Shown here one piece after another: positions 62,261-64,000 of a stretch of 64,000 bases of DNA. The position numbers and the translations under genes were made by a program. The notes under the pieces were generated by a model, which made no database searches, was not told the origin of the DNA, and was given only the letters and a program-made list of their open reading frames with translations. Source of the stretch: Serinus canaria (Eukaryota; Chordata; Aves; Passeriformes; Fringillidae); assembly GCF_022539315.1 (NCBI RefSeq), contig NC_066317.1:67663679-67727678 (forward strand), given 5' to 3'. Position 1 is the stretch's first letter, and each line of letters begins with the position of its first letter.

Positions 62261-63665
62261 CCAACACCATGAACCTCAGTTTTGCTTAAAATATAAATAA
62301 AGATGCAATTACATTCTGATGAGTGGTTATAAATAAATGACAGCCTAGATGTTTATATTAAACTCTTTCTCAAATATGTCACAAGGAAAACAGGTTTTGA
62401 AGTTTTGGGAAAAAGGAGACGGGATGAGCATGTCAGCTCCATGACAGCTCCTGATGTTCAGGAACCAAAGAAACACAATTTTTTCCTTACAAAAGCTATT
62501 ATTCTTCTTCAAAGAGAACTTGGTGCCAAAATTCAACTTCAGACTATGTTATTGACACCTATAAAACTCTTACACATATATTAACAAGGAAATAATTGGA
62601 AATCATTTTCTTCTTGGAAAGAAGAAAAAAATAGTTGGCAGGAAATCTGGCTAAATGAATTTCTTTAAAAGTTGCAATTTCCCATCACTTCTTAAAAGCC
62701 AGTTAATGAAAAATGAATGTAAATGAACTGGAACAATTTATATTTCTAATTAGTTAACTAACATTAGAACCACAAATCAAAGACTGATACCATAATTCAG
62801 TCCTTATAATTAAATGTTTCAAAGCTCTTTATAAATGTTCAGATGACTGTAAACATACATCATTTTTGGCTGCAGTTGCTGAAACAAACTCCAAGAAAAT
62901 TAATTTTAGTATCATTGAAAATTTGTTTGAAAACTGTCAAAACTTGTAATAAAATCCTCTTTAAATATAATTAACTATTTTCTCTTCAACTCTTCTTTTT
63001 TCCTTAAATTATACCAAGGTGTGTTTACAGAGAAGGTGCCATGTTTTAATAAATATTAGAGACTTCTGAAAATAAACCTCTTCATACTAAGTACTGCTCT
63101 AAACCAACTTTCTCTTGTTCAGAGGGCAATAACCTGTCTCACACACTAATAAACTAGAGGGCAGCACTACAGAAATTTAAAATAATGGATAAATTATTCA
63201 TACTTGAACTAAATAAACTGAAAATAGCCATATACCCTATGTAAATGTATTATATACTCAGAGAGCACAACATTATTGAAACTTTGTGACATTTATCTGC
63301 ATTAGAATCTCGTTTTCAACCATACCAAAAAACCCCTCACAGTCTTTATTAGAAATATAATGGAAAGCAAAAGCAAAATGTTACATTAATAATTTAAAAC
63401 AATTTTACAACTCACAAAAACCTAGAATTACTGTATCATTGCCTGCATTTTCCAATTAAATGACTTCCTTATTATGTGCAATTGCCTTATGGTTCATGAA
63501 ATATCTGCTCCTTCTCTGGTTTCTGCACATAGAAAGTCATAAGGAAATTTCAGCAGCTTCTTCAGAACCTCTGCCTCATTTATTTGTTAAACACATTAAT
63601 TCATCTGTTTGGAAAGTGAAACCTTCAGGGCAGAGACCATTTCCTACCATGGTTCTTAAAGATTT
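62261..63665. other. AT-rich intron, no recognised content
   Basis: No repeats or convincing frames. Confidence 0.6.
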
Positions 63666-63749
63666 AGAATCACAGAATCACAGAGTGGTTAAGGTTGGGA
63701 AAGACCTCTAAGACCATAAACCCACCACTATGTTCACCAAGTGCTACAT
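63666..63749 (-). mobile_element. CR1 LINE stub cut by an LTR
   Basis: GAATCACAGAATCACAGAGT, GGTTAAGGTTGGGAAAGACC and TCTAAGACCATAAACCCACC match antisense CR1, ending at CAAGTGCTACAT where an LTR begins. Confidence 0.88.
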
Positions 63750-64000
63750 TGTCCTGGTTTAGGGCAAATCTGGGAGGAAGCCTCCAAAGGGGTCCCTCTA
63801 GGAAGCAAATTCAAGCAGCCTCTCTCCCCACAGGTTTGGAAGGCATAAATCTGCTTTTAGAAAAGTAGAAAAAACTGCTTATTTAACAAGCAACATGCTC
63901 ACAAACATGAAAAAATGAATAACATTAAACAATGGAATCTTTCATTGTTCTGAAGAGGTGGCAAATTCAGAGAGAGTCTTTGTTGTGGGGTGTAGCTCAG
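63750..64000 (+). mobile_element. Endogenous retrovirus LTR, cut by the window end
   Basis: It starts TGTCCTGGTTTAGGGCAAAT and continues GGAGGAAGCCTCCAAAGGGG, recalled as the 5' end of a passerine LTR. It interrupts the CR1 at 63749. Its length, and whether retroviral genes follow, cannot be seen. The last bases, TGGGGTGTAGCTCAG, resemble the start of a tRNA. Confidence 0.65.

Larger units (their letters stand above)
58023..64000 (-). other. CTNNA2: End of the CTNNA2 intron upstream of the exon
   Basis: This is intron sequence at the 3' end of the preceding intron. It holds a tandem duplication, three CR1 pieces and an LTR. No other alpha-catenin coding block is recognised, so the preceding exon is more than 6 kb away. 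Confidence 0.8.

Overview
The window is vertebrate nuclear DNA, almost certainly from a bird and probably a songbird (passerine). The evidence is many short fragments of the avian LINE CR1, several LTR sequences that I recognise from memory as typical of passerine genomes, an AT-rich intronic background rich in microsatellites, and one coding exon with classic splice sites. There are no bacterial-style genes, operons or CRISPR arrays.

One real coding segment is visible: a 204-bp exon on the minus strand at 57819-58022. It encodes 68 residues of an alpha-catenin, and its diagnostic residues fit the neuronal paralogue CTNNA2 (alpha-N-catenin). It corresponds to the start of the M domain, which carries the vinculin-binding helix. 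The gene runs from high to low coordinates. Positions 58023-64000 are therefore the end of the upstream intron and 1-57818 are the beginning of the very large downstream intron. Every third codon position in the exon is G or C, in sharp contrast to the AT-rich surroundings.

Layout: 1-10.3 kb is AT-rich intron with microsatellites, three CR1 pieces and an exon-like segment on the opposite strand. 10.3-12.5 kb holds a putative LTR and a clear solo LTR inserted into a CR1. 12.5-17.4 kb is mostly unique and may contain conserved elements. 17.46-17.9 kb is a compact CpG-rich patch with a TATA box and a CTCF-type motif. 21.1-21.3 kb is a CpG-dense tract beside a CTCCT array. 24.0-24.4 kb is a minus-strand solo LTR. 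26.7-28.8 kb contains two copies of an unfamiliar short repeat, one of them inside a CR1. 32-35 kb has two more LTRs and a CR1. 38-42.3 kb has three CR1 pieces. 42.95-43.86 kb is repeat-free with retained CpGs, the best candidate for a conserved noncoding element. 51.1-51.6 kb is LTR-like with a 31-32 bp tandem repeat. 58.1-58.7 kb, beside the exon, is a nested tandem duplication. 60.8-61.5 kb is the longest CR1 fragment. The window ends inside another LTR that starts within a CR1 remnant.

The other open reading frames are short, lie in repeats or in both strands of the same segment, and show no protein family I can name. No complete RNA gene was found. Repeat family calls come from recall of consensus sequences, not from a search, so their edges are approximate.
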